DNA of 50,617 nucleotides from Clostridia bacterium (lineage in GTDB: Bacteria; Bacillota; Clostridia; Oscillospirales; CAG-382). The first letter of the stretch is position 1. Each line of letters starts with the position of its first letter. The notes beneath the pieces are model-generated. The model worked only from the letters and a program-made list of their open reading frames with translations, had not been told where the DNA came from and did not search any database. The position numbers and the translations under genes are program-made. Where the stretch lies: contig JAFQHL010000062.1 in assembly GCA_017397955.1 (NCBI GenBank), positions 1 through 50,617 of the forward strand. The letters run 5' to 3'. Shown here piece after piece: positions 35,007 through 41,718 of the stretch.

Positions 35007-36113
35007 CTATATTTTCATAATTTCCATCATTTTGCCGTTAACCTTGCCAACCTCAAATTTTTCACTGCAAAGCGCAAAACTTTCTTTACCCATTATTTCA
35101 ACAAGTTTAGGGTCGTTAACAAATTTAAGCATCGCTTCTTCCAAGGCTTTGGGGTCTTTCACGGGCACCAAATACCCGTTTACACCGTCATTTACGGTTT
35201 CCCTGCAACCGGGCGCGTTGCTTGTTATGACAGGGCGCGCCATGCTCATGGCTTCAAGCACTGTGCGCGGTGTGCCTTCTCTGTAGGAGGGTAACACGTA
35301 AACCGAACATTGGTCAAAATAGGGGCGCACGTCTGCAGTTTCCCCAAAATATTCAATAACACCGCGGTTGACATAATCTTCTACCAGCTCTTTGGGAACT
35401 GAGTCCTGAATGTTTTCGATTGCTCCCAAAAGCATAAAACGCACGTTAGGATGTGCCTTTTTTACCGCTTCCGCCGCTTGCAGATATTCCAACGCGCCTT
35501 TGCAGTACATAATCCTTGCAATCATAAAAAACGTAATTGTTTCGGGATAAGGGGAAGGGGTATAGCGTGCCATATTAACGCCACTGCCGTTAACCAGCGT
35601 GCATTTTTCGGATTTGACCAGCTTTGTGTCAACAAACTCTGCCATATCGTCAGGGTTTTGAAAAAACACGCCGTCCGCCTTCTTCAATCCGCGCTTGTAT
35701 AAAAAGCGCACTATCTTATGTAAAACTTTTGCCTTTAAAGTCTTGGACGTAAAGGTATAGCCCAAACCTGCTATCATAGAATATACGCCCTTAACGCCGG
35801 CTTTTTTCGCCGCCAGCGCCCCGTATATGGAGGGCTTTACCGTATACCCCAAAGTAACGTCCGGCTTTTCTTCTTTAATAACCTTTAACAAGGCTTTGTA
35901 ATATTCAATATCGCTTTTTATGCTTGTTCCGTTTCTGGATAACGGAACAACAATGTGTCTAACTCCCAACGCTTCTATCTTTTCAACGTTTTCTCTGTCG
36001 GGGCCTGTTGCCACTACCTCATATCCTTTGGCTGCTATGGCTTTAAGCAGGTCACCCCTAAAATTATAGGTAGGTCGGTTTTTGGGGGAGATTAACAAAA
36101 ACTTTTTTGCCAT
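35007..36113 (-). CDS. Family 4 glycosyltransferase, PglA-like
   Basis: A 368-residue GT-B enzyme: KKFLLISPKNRPTYNFRGDLL at the N-terminus, LGYTVKPSIYGALAAKKAG, SMIAGLGYTFT, NGSGVNM, FMIARIMYCKGALEYLQAA and YVLPSYREGTPRTVLEAMSMARPVI (donor EX7E). This is the set seen in early transferases that add the second sugar after a PglC-type initiator, consistent with its place near the start of the operon. Confidence 0.88.
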   Translation of the reverse strand: MAKKFLLISPKNRPTYNFRGDLLKAIAAKGYEVVATGPDRENVEKIEALGVRHIVVPLSRNGTSIKSDIEYYKALLKVIKEEKPDVTLGYTVKPSIYGALAAKKAGVKGVYSMIAGLGYTFTSKTLKAKVLHKIVRFLYKRGLKKADGVFFQNPDDMAEFVDTKLVKSEKCTLVNGSGVNMARYTPSPYPETITFFMIARIMYCKGALEYLQAAEAVKKAHPNVRFMLLGAIENIQDSVPKELVEDYVNRGVIEYFGETADVRPYFDQCSVYVLPSYREGTPRTVLEAMSMARPVITSNAPGCRETVNDGVNGYLVPVKDPKALEEAMLKFVNDPKLVEIMGKESFALCSEKFEVGKVNGKMMEIMKI

Positions 36114-36129
36114 TATATTATCCTCGTTG

Positions 36130-36948
36130 CTAAATTGCGGCGATAATTTGCTTTACTCGTTCATCAAGCAATGCCTTGTTTTCTGTAAAGAAAGCCATAT
36201 CTGCCTTTTCTAAAACTGTTTCGTATTCCCTTATCTCTTTTACTCCGTTTGCAAAAACGTTCTCAAATTCTTTTATATCGGTAACAATTTCGTTATTACA
36301 AAAGCTTCTGGAAAGTATAACGCAGGAGGAGCTAAGTCTGTAATGCTCGCCCAATATCAGTTTTGCAGACAAAGTCCCCTCATTAAGCCTTGCCATTCCA
36401 CCAAAGCCATAGGGAATACCTTTAGCGGCAAACAAATTGCATAGCTTTTCAACCGTGCCGTTGGTCAGCGGTTCAAACATAAATTTCATACCATATCCTA
36501 TGTGCAAATCGTTAAGCCCTATAAACGCTTCATCAATGCCCTCAATGCTAAGGATTTCTTCTGCGTTCTCAACTGCTTCCGGCGTTTCAAAAAGCAAGCA
36601 AACTTTTTTTCTGCCTTTTATTGCGGAAATAAAAGTTTTTACCTCTGCGGCTGCTTTAAAGTAGGGAAGCATAACAATATCCGCACTGCTGTTTGCTATC
36701 AATTCAAGCTCCTCAGCAGAGCCGTTGTATATGGGATTGGCCCTTACTATAACTTTGGCTTTTTGCAAAAGCGGTTTGATTCTGTCAATGTCATATAAAG
36801 AATGACAGGATATAACTGTATTTCTATTGGCTTGTCTTTGTGCTTTGCCCACTGTTTCCAAATCGATAAATATTCGGTCAACTCCGCATTTATCGGCAAC
36901 AACCGCCATAGACGGATTGTTTGTTATATACATAAGCTTTATTGCCAT
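36130..36948 (-). CDS. HpcH/HpaI (CitE-like) aldolase family protein
   Basis: A 272-residue TIM-barrel protein. Visible features: VDRIFIDLETVGK (about 24-36), KVIVRANPIY, DIVMLPYFKAAAEV and CLLFETPEAVENAEEI with the conserved Glu for Mg2+ binding, and GLNDLHIGYGMKFM. The family cleaves or forms C-C bonds of hydroxy-acid (often CoA) substrates using Mg2+. Homologues are known in polysaccharide loci without an established role. Its stop overlaps the start region of the sugar transferase, so it is the second gene of the operon. It may supply an acyl or hydroxy-acid ornament (inference). Confidence 0.82.
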   Translation of the reverse strand: MAIKLMYITNNPSMAVVADKCGVDRIFIDLETVGKAQRQANRNTVISCHSLYDIDRIKPLLQKAKVIVRANPIYNGSAEELELIANSSADIVMLPYFKAAAEVKTFISAIKGRKKVCLLFETPEAVENAEEILSIEGIDEAFIGLNDLHIGYGMKFMFEPLTNGTVEKLCNLFAAKGIPYGFGGMARLNEGTLSAKLILGEHYRLSSSCVILSRSFCNNEIVTDIKEFENVFANGVKEIREYETVLEKADMAFFTENKALLDERVKQIIAAI

Positions 36949-37595
36949 CAGCTAATACCTTCTTTTTCAGTATTTATGTTTGTGGGTATCGCTTTGCCTT
37001 CTTTGTCTGTTTCGGACAAGTTGCTTTCTTGCTTAAACACTTTTGCAACCGTCTTACACATTATTTTTACATCTGTAAGCAAGGATAATTCATTAACATA
37101 CTGCAGGTCGTATCTTATTCGTGTCACCCAAGGAGTATTTTTTCTTCCGTTAATCTGGGCAAGCCCTGTGATTCCGGGTCGCACATTAAAACGCTTCTTT
37201 TGCTCCTCGGTATATTCATCCAGAGGCCATGGGTGATATGTAAGTACCGGGCGCGGACCTATAAAACTCATCTGCCCTAAAAATATATTAAAAAGCTGCG
37301 GTAATTCATCAAGGCTGGTTGCTCTTATTATTTTACCTACTCTTGTCACCCTTGGGTCTCCGCTTGCCGAATAAACACCGCTTCCTTTACTTTCAGCTCC
37401 GACGCACATAGATCTAAACTTGTATATTTTAAATACCTTTGCGCTTTTGCCCAATCGTTCTTGTTTAAATAAGGCGCCCCCGCGGGACTCAATAATTATA
37501 CACAGCCCTACAATAAGCATGGGTAAGGCAAGAACTACTATAAGGAGCGCCGAAAATACAATGTCAAAAAACCTTTTAAAAAACGGGTAGAGCAT
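36948..37595 (-). CDS. Initiating undecaprenyl-phosphate sugar-phosphate transferase (PglC/WcaJ type)
   Basis: A 215-residue bacterial sugar transferase with one N-terminal re-entrant or membrane helix (about 8-33) and the catalytic domain: KVFKIYKFRSM (about 53-63), RVGKIIRATSLDELPQLFNIF (the Asp-Glu catalytic dyad in LDELPQ), MSFIGPRP and GITGLAQINGR. It moves a sugar phosphate from a UDP sugar to undecaprenyl phosphate, the first step of repeat-unit assembly. It is the short PglC-like form and the first gene of the operon; the C-terminal tail is polar and acidic. Confidence 0.93.
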   Translation of the reverse strand: MLYPFFKRFFDIVFSALLIVVLALPMLIVGLCIIIESRGGALFKQERLGKSAKVFKIYKFRSMCVGAESKGSGVYSASGDPRVTRVGKIIRATSLDELPQLFNIFLGQMSFIGPRPVLTYHPWPLDEYTEEQKKRFNVRPGITGLAQINGRKNTPWVTRIRYDLQYVNELSLLTDVKIMCKTVAKVFKQESNLSETDKEGKAIPTNINTEKEGIS

Positions 37596-37670
37596 ATATT
37601 ATCTCCCTTTTTATCGGAATAGTATAAGCGTTTAAAATAAGACACCAAAGCACACACTTATACAAAATCC

Positions 37671-37699
37671 ATTATACATTTTTTATGTCTTTAAGTCAA
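37671..37699 (-). promoter_or_regulatory. Promoter of the 15-gene polysaccharide operon
   Basis: TTGACT (37694-37699) and TATAAT (37671-37676), 17-bp spacer, minus strand. No other convincing promoter or terminator was seen between here and 22122, so one 15.5-kb transcript is likely. Confidence 0.8.
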
Positions 37700-37731
37700 T
37701 GGTTTTTGCGTAATAAATGGGCTTTTTGCAA

Positions 37732-37758
37732 AAAAAGAGAGCATTGCGCTCTCTTTTT
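37732..37758 (-). terminator. Intrinsic terminator of the dockerin cysteine-hydrolase-like gene
   Basis: An 11-bp stem (37732-37742 with 37748-37758) followed on the minus strand by a T run. It separates that gene from the polysaccharide promoter. Confidence 0.8.
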
Positions 37759-37772
37759 AAAATGGTAGTGTA

Positions 37773-39170
37773 TTAAGTAAAAATCTCTGGATTTTTGTAT
37801 GCTAAAACCGTATCTTCTTGTGACTCTGAAGTATTTTGCTCTTCGCTGTTTTCTTCCGATGTTTCGGTATCAACTTCCGGCTTTGTAACCGGGGGCGAGG
37901 ACAGGAACAACTGAAGCTTTTTGTAATCCGTTGTGCTTATAAAACCGTTGCCGTCCATATCTGATGCAAGTGCAAAGGCACCGTTTAACAGTTCTTCACC
38001 TGTAAGCGCGGTCTTAAGCTTAATGCAATCTACGGCAGAAACCAACCCGTCGCCGTTTATGTCACCGTATATAACAACTGCCCCGCGGGATATGGGATAA
38101 TCGCCAACAACAGCATCTATATATACCCCTGTACCTATGTACTCGCTACCGCCGCAACTGAAATTGACGGTATCATTCATAAATGCGTTGTTAAGTGCCA
38201 TAGGTGTGGTAGCGGTAGGAATTCCGTATATATACCCATCCTTAACAGTTATACCGCTCTCCTCCTTTGGGGTAAGCCGTTCTACATAGCTCACATAACC
38301 TAAAGAAACCCATCCTTCAAGCCCTTCATAAACAACGTGTCCCCAGTTTGCGGATATCTCATCTACCAACAAATACGTGCCGGCGGTAATAACCGTCAGA
38401 GATTCATATTCGGTTCCGGCACCGCTTCTAAGGTTAAGGTTATCGGTAGTTACGTATGTACCCGTAGGTACCTCGTCACCGTATGGATTTTCCGAAAAAC
38501 CTAAGTCTTGCGGGTAATTAACGGGCATATTTGCAAAAACTATCCCTCTGTACGCGGTTTCTGCAAACTGCTCCCAAGTAAAGGTCTTTGTAGAAACAAC
38601 GCAAGGGCTGCTATCTATTCCGTTACCGCCTGCATTTGCCTGATAGACGGTAAACCCTTCATTGTTTTGACTTAAAAGAATTACGGAATGCTGTGTATAC
38701 GCCAGTTTGTACCTTATGTGTGCACCGGGTTTAAGCCGTGTTATCAGCTGTTTAACGCTTTGTGCGCTAACATTTCCCGCTTCAATAGTGCCTGCATTGT
38801 AAAACAGATGACTGTTGAAGTCAGCATCTATAAAACCAAAAAGTCTGTAAAACGTATACCGAGCAAATCCTATGCATTGAACAGCAAGCAAATCAACTTC
38901 CGTTCCGTCGATATTTACAAGGCGGAGGCAGTTGCAGCTTTCGCCCGAAGCAACGCAATTTATCGCCGTATTGTCGTGGCAGGTACAGGCTTTGCCGTTT
39001 TTTGTAAAATAGTCACCGGGCATATATTCTGCAAAGGGGAAAGTAACCTCACCTACGGTCACAAACCCGTCGGTGTAAACATAGGCAATAGCTTTGTTTT
39101 GCGGGATGACGGTTATAAGCATGACCATACAAATTATAATGGAAAATATATATTTAAAAAATCTAGACAT
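37773..39170 (-). CDS. Secreted cysteine-hydrolase-like protein with SH3 domain and dockerin
   Basis: A 465-residue protein: signal peptide (about 1-29), a domain (about 35-215) with VQCIGFARYTFYRLF and TQHSVILL that looks like an NlpC/P60- or CHAP-type Cys (C99)/His (H161) pair with a YQANAGGN third site, an SH3b domain (about 237-300, NLNLRSGAGTEYE...GWVSLGYVSYV), a linker, and a dockerin (about 368-428; loops GDINGDGLVS and SDMDGNGFIS), then an acidic Ser/Glu tail. Extra Cys in KACTCHDNTAINC and ESCNC suggest disulphides. A peptidoglycan or peptide hydrolase is likely, but the catalytic assignment is mine by eye. Confidence 0.82.
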   Translation of the reverse strand: MSRFFKYIFSIIICMVMLITVIPQNKAIAYVYTDGFVTVGEVTFPFAEYMPGDYFTKNGKACTCHDNTAINCVASGESCNCLRLVNIDGTEVDLLAVQCIGFARYTFYRLFGFIDADFNSHLFYNAGTIEAGNVSAQSVKQLITRLKPGAHIRYKLAYTQHSVILLSQNNEGFTVYQANAGGNGIDSSPCVVSTKTFTWEQFAETAYRGIVFANMPVNYPQDLGFSENPYGDEVPTGTYVTTDNLNLRSGAGTEYESLTVITAGTYLLVDEISANWGHVVYEGLEGWVSLGYVSYVERLTPKEESGITVKDGYIYGIPTATTPMALNNAFMNDTVNFSCGGSEYIGTGVYIDAVVGDYPISRGAVVIYGDINGDGLVSAVDCIKLKTALTGEELLNGAFALASDMDGNGFISTTDYKKLQLFLSSPPVTKPEVDTETSEENSEEQNTSESQEDTVLAYKNPEIFT

Positions 39171-39194
39171 TGTTATAAAAACACCTCATTTGAT

Positions 39195-39223
39195 ACTATA
39201 ACACTTTTTTCTTCATAAATCAA
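39195..39223 (-). promoter_or_regulatory. Promoter of the dockerin cysteine-hydrolase-like gene
   Basis: TTGATT (39218-39223) and TATAGT (39195-39200), 17-bp spacer, minus strand, 25 bases from the ATG at 39170. Confidence 0.65.
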
Positions 39224-39245
39224 CAAGTTTTACAAACCAATAAAA

Positions 39246-39268
39246 AAGAAGCCGTTTTTCGGCTTCTT
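39246..39268 (-). terminator. Intrinsic terminator of the AbrB-like gene
   Basis: AAGAAGCCG / CGGCTTCTT (39246-39254, 39260-39268) followed by a T run on the minus strand. Confidence 0.8.
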
Positions 39269-39292
39269 AAGTAGTGTAATGTATTGGTTCTA

Positions 39293-39535
39293 TCAGTCTT
39301 TTGCTCTGGTTGCAATATCGTCAACACAGTTTTTGCAAAGCAAAATTCCTCTGTATTCAACAATTCCTTCGCCGCCGCAAAGACTGCACTCCGTGCCCGC
39401 TTTTCTAAGTATAATCTCGTTTTCGCCCAAAGACATAACAACATTGTCTTTAAGGTTAACGCCTAATATTTCTCTAAAAGGTTTAGGTAAAACAATACGT
39501 CCCGTTTCGTCTATCTGTCTGATAATTTGCTTCAT
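39293..39535 (-). CDS. AbrB/SpoVT-type regulator with C-terminal zinc knuckle
   Basis: ATG 39535 (80 aa) has AAAGGAG 8 bases upstream; a longer frame to 39778 overlaps the divergent promoter and lacks a ribosome site. Residues 1-47 form the swapped-hairpin DNA-binding domain (IDETGRIVLPKPFREILGVNLKDNV), and residues 50-70 hold C50-x2-C53 and C67-x2-C70, a zinc ribbon. The combination is common in Clostridia regulators of unknown target. A palindrome TTGACAAA-A-TTTGTCAA covers its own -35 box (39572-39588), which suggests autorepression. It is divergent from the MBL gene. Confidence 0.9.
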   Translation of the reverse strand: MKQIIRQIDETGRIVLPKPFREILGVNLKDNVVMSLGENEIILRKAGTECSLCGGEGIVEYRGILLCKNCVDDIATRAKD

Positions 39536-39559
39536 ATCTCTATCTCCTTTCTTGACATA

Positions 39560-39588
39560 ATTATAAGCCTTTTGACAAAATTTGTCAA
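39560..39588 (-). promoter_or_regulatory. Promoter of the AbrB-like gene with palindromic operator
   Basis: Perfect TTGACA (39583-39588) and TATAAT (39560-39565), 17-bp spacer, minus strand. The perfect dyad TTGACAAA-A-TTTGTCAA lies at 39572-39588, over the -35 box. Confidence 0.8.
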
Positions 39589-39617
39589 GAAAAACTTGTA
39601 TACATAATTCGACAAAC

Positions 39618-39646
39618 TTGCGTTTTCTATAAAAGAATGGTATAAT
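39618..39646 (+). promoter_or_regulatory. Promoter of the MBL hydrolase gene
   Basis: TTGCGT (39618-39623) and TATAAT (39641-39646), 17-bp spacer. It points away from the AbrB promoter, 30 bp apart, so one bound operator could affect both. Confidence 0.6.
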
Positions 39647-39668
39647 GGTAAAAAAGGCGGTGTTAATT

Positions 39669-40463
39669 ATGCGGGTAACAGTGTTAAGCGAAAATACAAC
39701 ATCTACCCCTCTGTGTAGGGCAGAGCATGGGCTGAGCTTATATATAGAAACAGCAAGCAAACGTATATTGTTTGACATGGGACAGAGCGATTTGTTTGCA
39801 AAAAACGCTATGGCGTTAGACGTGGATGTATCAAAGGTGGATTATTGTGTCCTTTCGCACGGGCATTATGACCACGGTGGCGGCTTGGAAGAATTCCTGC
39901 GGCTTAACGCAAAAGCTCCCGTTTATATGTCGTCCCGCGCTTTTGCCGATTACTATAACGCTTCTGATAAATACATAGGGCTTGACAAATCTTTGGTTGG
40001 CGATGAACGCTTTGTTTTTACGGATAGCGAAACGTTTGCAATCGAAAGCGGTATAAGCCTTATATGTCTTAATAACAAAATAAGTACTGAAAAAATTGAC
40101 AGCGCCGGTCTTACTGTTGAAACTAACGGCGTTAAAAATCCCGATGTGTTCCTTCATGAGCAGTACCTTGTTATTGAGGAGCGGGGCAGGCGAGTAGTGT
40201 TCAGCGGTTGTTCTCACAAAGGTGCGGTTAACATTGCCAAGCTGTTAAATCCGGATGTTTTTATCGGTGGCTTTCATTTTTCAAAAATAGAAACTGAAGG
40301 CGCGGGCGCCCTGCGGCTTGCTTCTGCTGCTGCAGAGCTTTTAAGCCTTGGTGCGGACTTTTATACCTGTCATTGTACGGGATTAGCCCAATACCGTTAT
40401 CTTAAATCTTTAATGGGCGAAAGACTGAACTACATTTCCACCGCACAGGTATTAGAAATATAA
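39669..40463 (+). CDS. MBL-fold metallo-hydrolase (MptA/DHPS-like family)
   Basis: ATG 39669 (264 aa) is chosen because the -10 box covers the earlier ATG at 39645. Metal site H64-G-H-Y-D68-H69 within CVLSHGHYDHGGGL, second block FSGCSHKGAVNI (about 180-191), GGFH (about 204) and the C-terminal CHCTG. This set (SHGHYDHGGG, SGCSHKG, GGFHF, CHCTG) matches the archaeal and bacterial family often annotated as metal-dependent hydrolases of the beta-lactamase superfamily II related to dihydropterin synthases. Substrate unknown. No partner gene in its transcript; it ends at a bidirectional terminator. Confidence 0.88.
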   Translation: MRVTVLSENTTSTPLCRAEHGLSLYIETASKRILFDMGQSDLFAKNAMALDVDVSKVDYCVLSHGHYDHGGGLEEFLRLNAKAPVYMSSRAFADYYNASDKYIGLDKSLVGDERFVFTDSETFAIESGISLICLNNKISTEKIDSAGLTVETNGVKNPDVFLHEQYLVIEERGRRVVFSGCSHKGAVNIAKLLNPDVFIGGFHFSKIETEGAGALRLASAAAELLSLGADFYTCHCTGLAQYRYLKSLMGERLNYISTAQVLEI

Positions 40464-40469
40464 ATACAG

Positions 40470-40505
40470 AAAAGCTCCGACAGTCCAAGGATTGTCGGAG
40501 CTTTT
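40470..40505. terminator. Bidirectional terminator
   Basis: A perfect 13-bp stem (40470-40482 with 40493-40505) with A/T runs at both ends, between convergent genes. Confidence 0.85.
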
Positions 40506-40516
40506 GATATTAAGGT

Positions 40517-41545
40517 TTAAAAAGCGGGGAGGGTAGGCATATCCTCCATATTTTGCCATGTTCCTGCTTGCTTCTGCTCTGCATAATCTCTAAGCGCTTC
40601 AAGCCAATAGAAATAGGTGTTCTTGAGCAAATGATATTCACCGTCGTTGCTAAGTTCTTCGTTAAGCAAACCTTTTTCGTCGGTAAGCATGGTGGAAACA
40701 TCTATAAAGTCAATACCGTTCTGGGTGCAGTAATCAAGTACAAGATTGTTGTATTCAAGCACCTGCGCGTTGGTGCATCTCTCTTTGGTAAGCCCTTCAA
40801 AGATTTCTGTATTGTATGTGCAGGAAAGTATTACTATCTTAATATCTGGGTTCTTTGTCTTGATACGTTGAATCCCCATAACCGCTTCGTTAAACGCGGT
40901 TTCAACACACATTTCGGTTACGGGTGCACGTTTAAGGTCGCTGTAGCCGGAAAGCCCTATATAAAGTGTATCACAGCCTGTTGCCGCCGGCAGGTCGGCA
41001 AAGTTATATGCCTTGCCCTGGTATAAAGGCAAAGAGGTGTCGGGCATATCGGGGGTCTGTATACGGTCAACGGTAAAGCCAACGCTTACACCTGCACAGA
41101 AGTGAGCCGTGCCAAGTATGCTTTCGTCAACCTCTTCGCGCCATTCACCTATATATCTGCCAAAATGCATCATTATGGAGTAACCTATAAATACCGAGTT
41201 GTCAAAATAACTGTCTATAGGGTCAGCTTTAATGTCACTGTCCTCGGGCAGTCTGTTACCGCCGTTTTGCGGTCTGTTGGGGCGATCGGGTCTGTCGGGG
41301 CGATGAGGTCTGCCTTCGGAGTCCTCAGAAGCAGAGGACTCTTCTGTAGTATCAGCATCAATGCTTTCGTTTTCGGATATAACAGAGCTTTCTTCGCTAT
41401 TATTCTCCTCAGCTTTGCTTTGTTCTACCTTGCTTGCATCGTCCTTGCTGTCAGCGGTTTCTTCTTTGCCGCAGGCGGCAAAACAGCTAAGGCTAAGCCC
41501 TGCAGCAAGCGTAAGGCAAAAAATCTTTTTTAACAAACTGCACAT
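40517..41545 (-). CDS. SGNH-hydrolase-like lipoprotein
   Basis: A 342-residue protein with a lipoprotein signal (SCFAAC, Cys near residue 25), a long acidic and then Arg/Pro-rich linker (about 28-105, RPDRPDRPNRPQ), and an SGNH-like domain (about 110-330). Block I reads VFIGYSIMMHFGRY: the Ser is present but the usual Asp of GDS is Tyr. Block III is TLYIGLSGYSD (Gly/Ser instead of GxND) and block V is DGEYHLLKNTYFYWL, keeping Asp and His. So nucleophile, Asp and His remain, and the oxyanion positions differ. It may modify surface polysaccharide acyl groups or only bind them. It has its own promoter and terminator. Confidence 0.82.
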   Translation of the reverse strand: MCSLLKKIFCLTLAAGLSLSCFAACGKEETADSKDDASKVEQSKAEENNSEESSVISENESIDADTTEESSASEDSEGRPHRPDRPDRPNRPQNGGNRLPEDSDIKADPIDSYFDNSVFIGYSIMMHFGRYIGEWREEVDESILGTAHFCAGVSVGFTVDRIQTPDMPDTSLPLYQGKAYNFADLPAATGCDTLYIGLSGYSDLKRAPVTEMCVETAFNEAVMGIQRIKTKNPDIKIVILSCTYNTEIFEGLTKERCTNAQVLEYNNLVLDYCTQNGIDFIDVSTMLTDEKGLLNEELSNDGEYHLLKNTYFYWLEALRDYAEQKQAGTWQNMEDMPTLPAF

Positions 41546-41576
41546 AAATTATATCTCCTTTTAGTTATTGTTGTTA

Positions 41577-41605
41577 ATTATAACAAAAGAATATGGTTTT
41601 GTCAA
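41577..41605 (-). promoter_or_regulatory. Promoter of the SGNH-like lipoprotein gene
   Basis: Perfect TTGACA? no mismatch is seen: TTGACA (41600-41605) and TATAAT (41577-41582), 17-bp spacer, minus strand. Confidence 0.8.
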
Positions 41606-41663
41606 TTGAAAATATCACTTTGCAAAAACAATCGGCGCAATATATAGGGAATGCAAAGAAAAA

Positions 41664-41686
41664 TCCCCTCTCTGCCTGAGAGGGGA
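41664..41686 (-). terminator. Intrinsic terminator of the CHAP/dockerin gene
   Basis: TCCCCTCTC / GAGAGGGGA (41664-41672, 41678-41686) followed by TTTTT on the minus strand. Confidence 0.85.
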
Positions 41687-41718
41687 AGACAAGTATAGTT
41701 TAGTGTTAAGCGTGGGTT

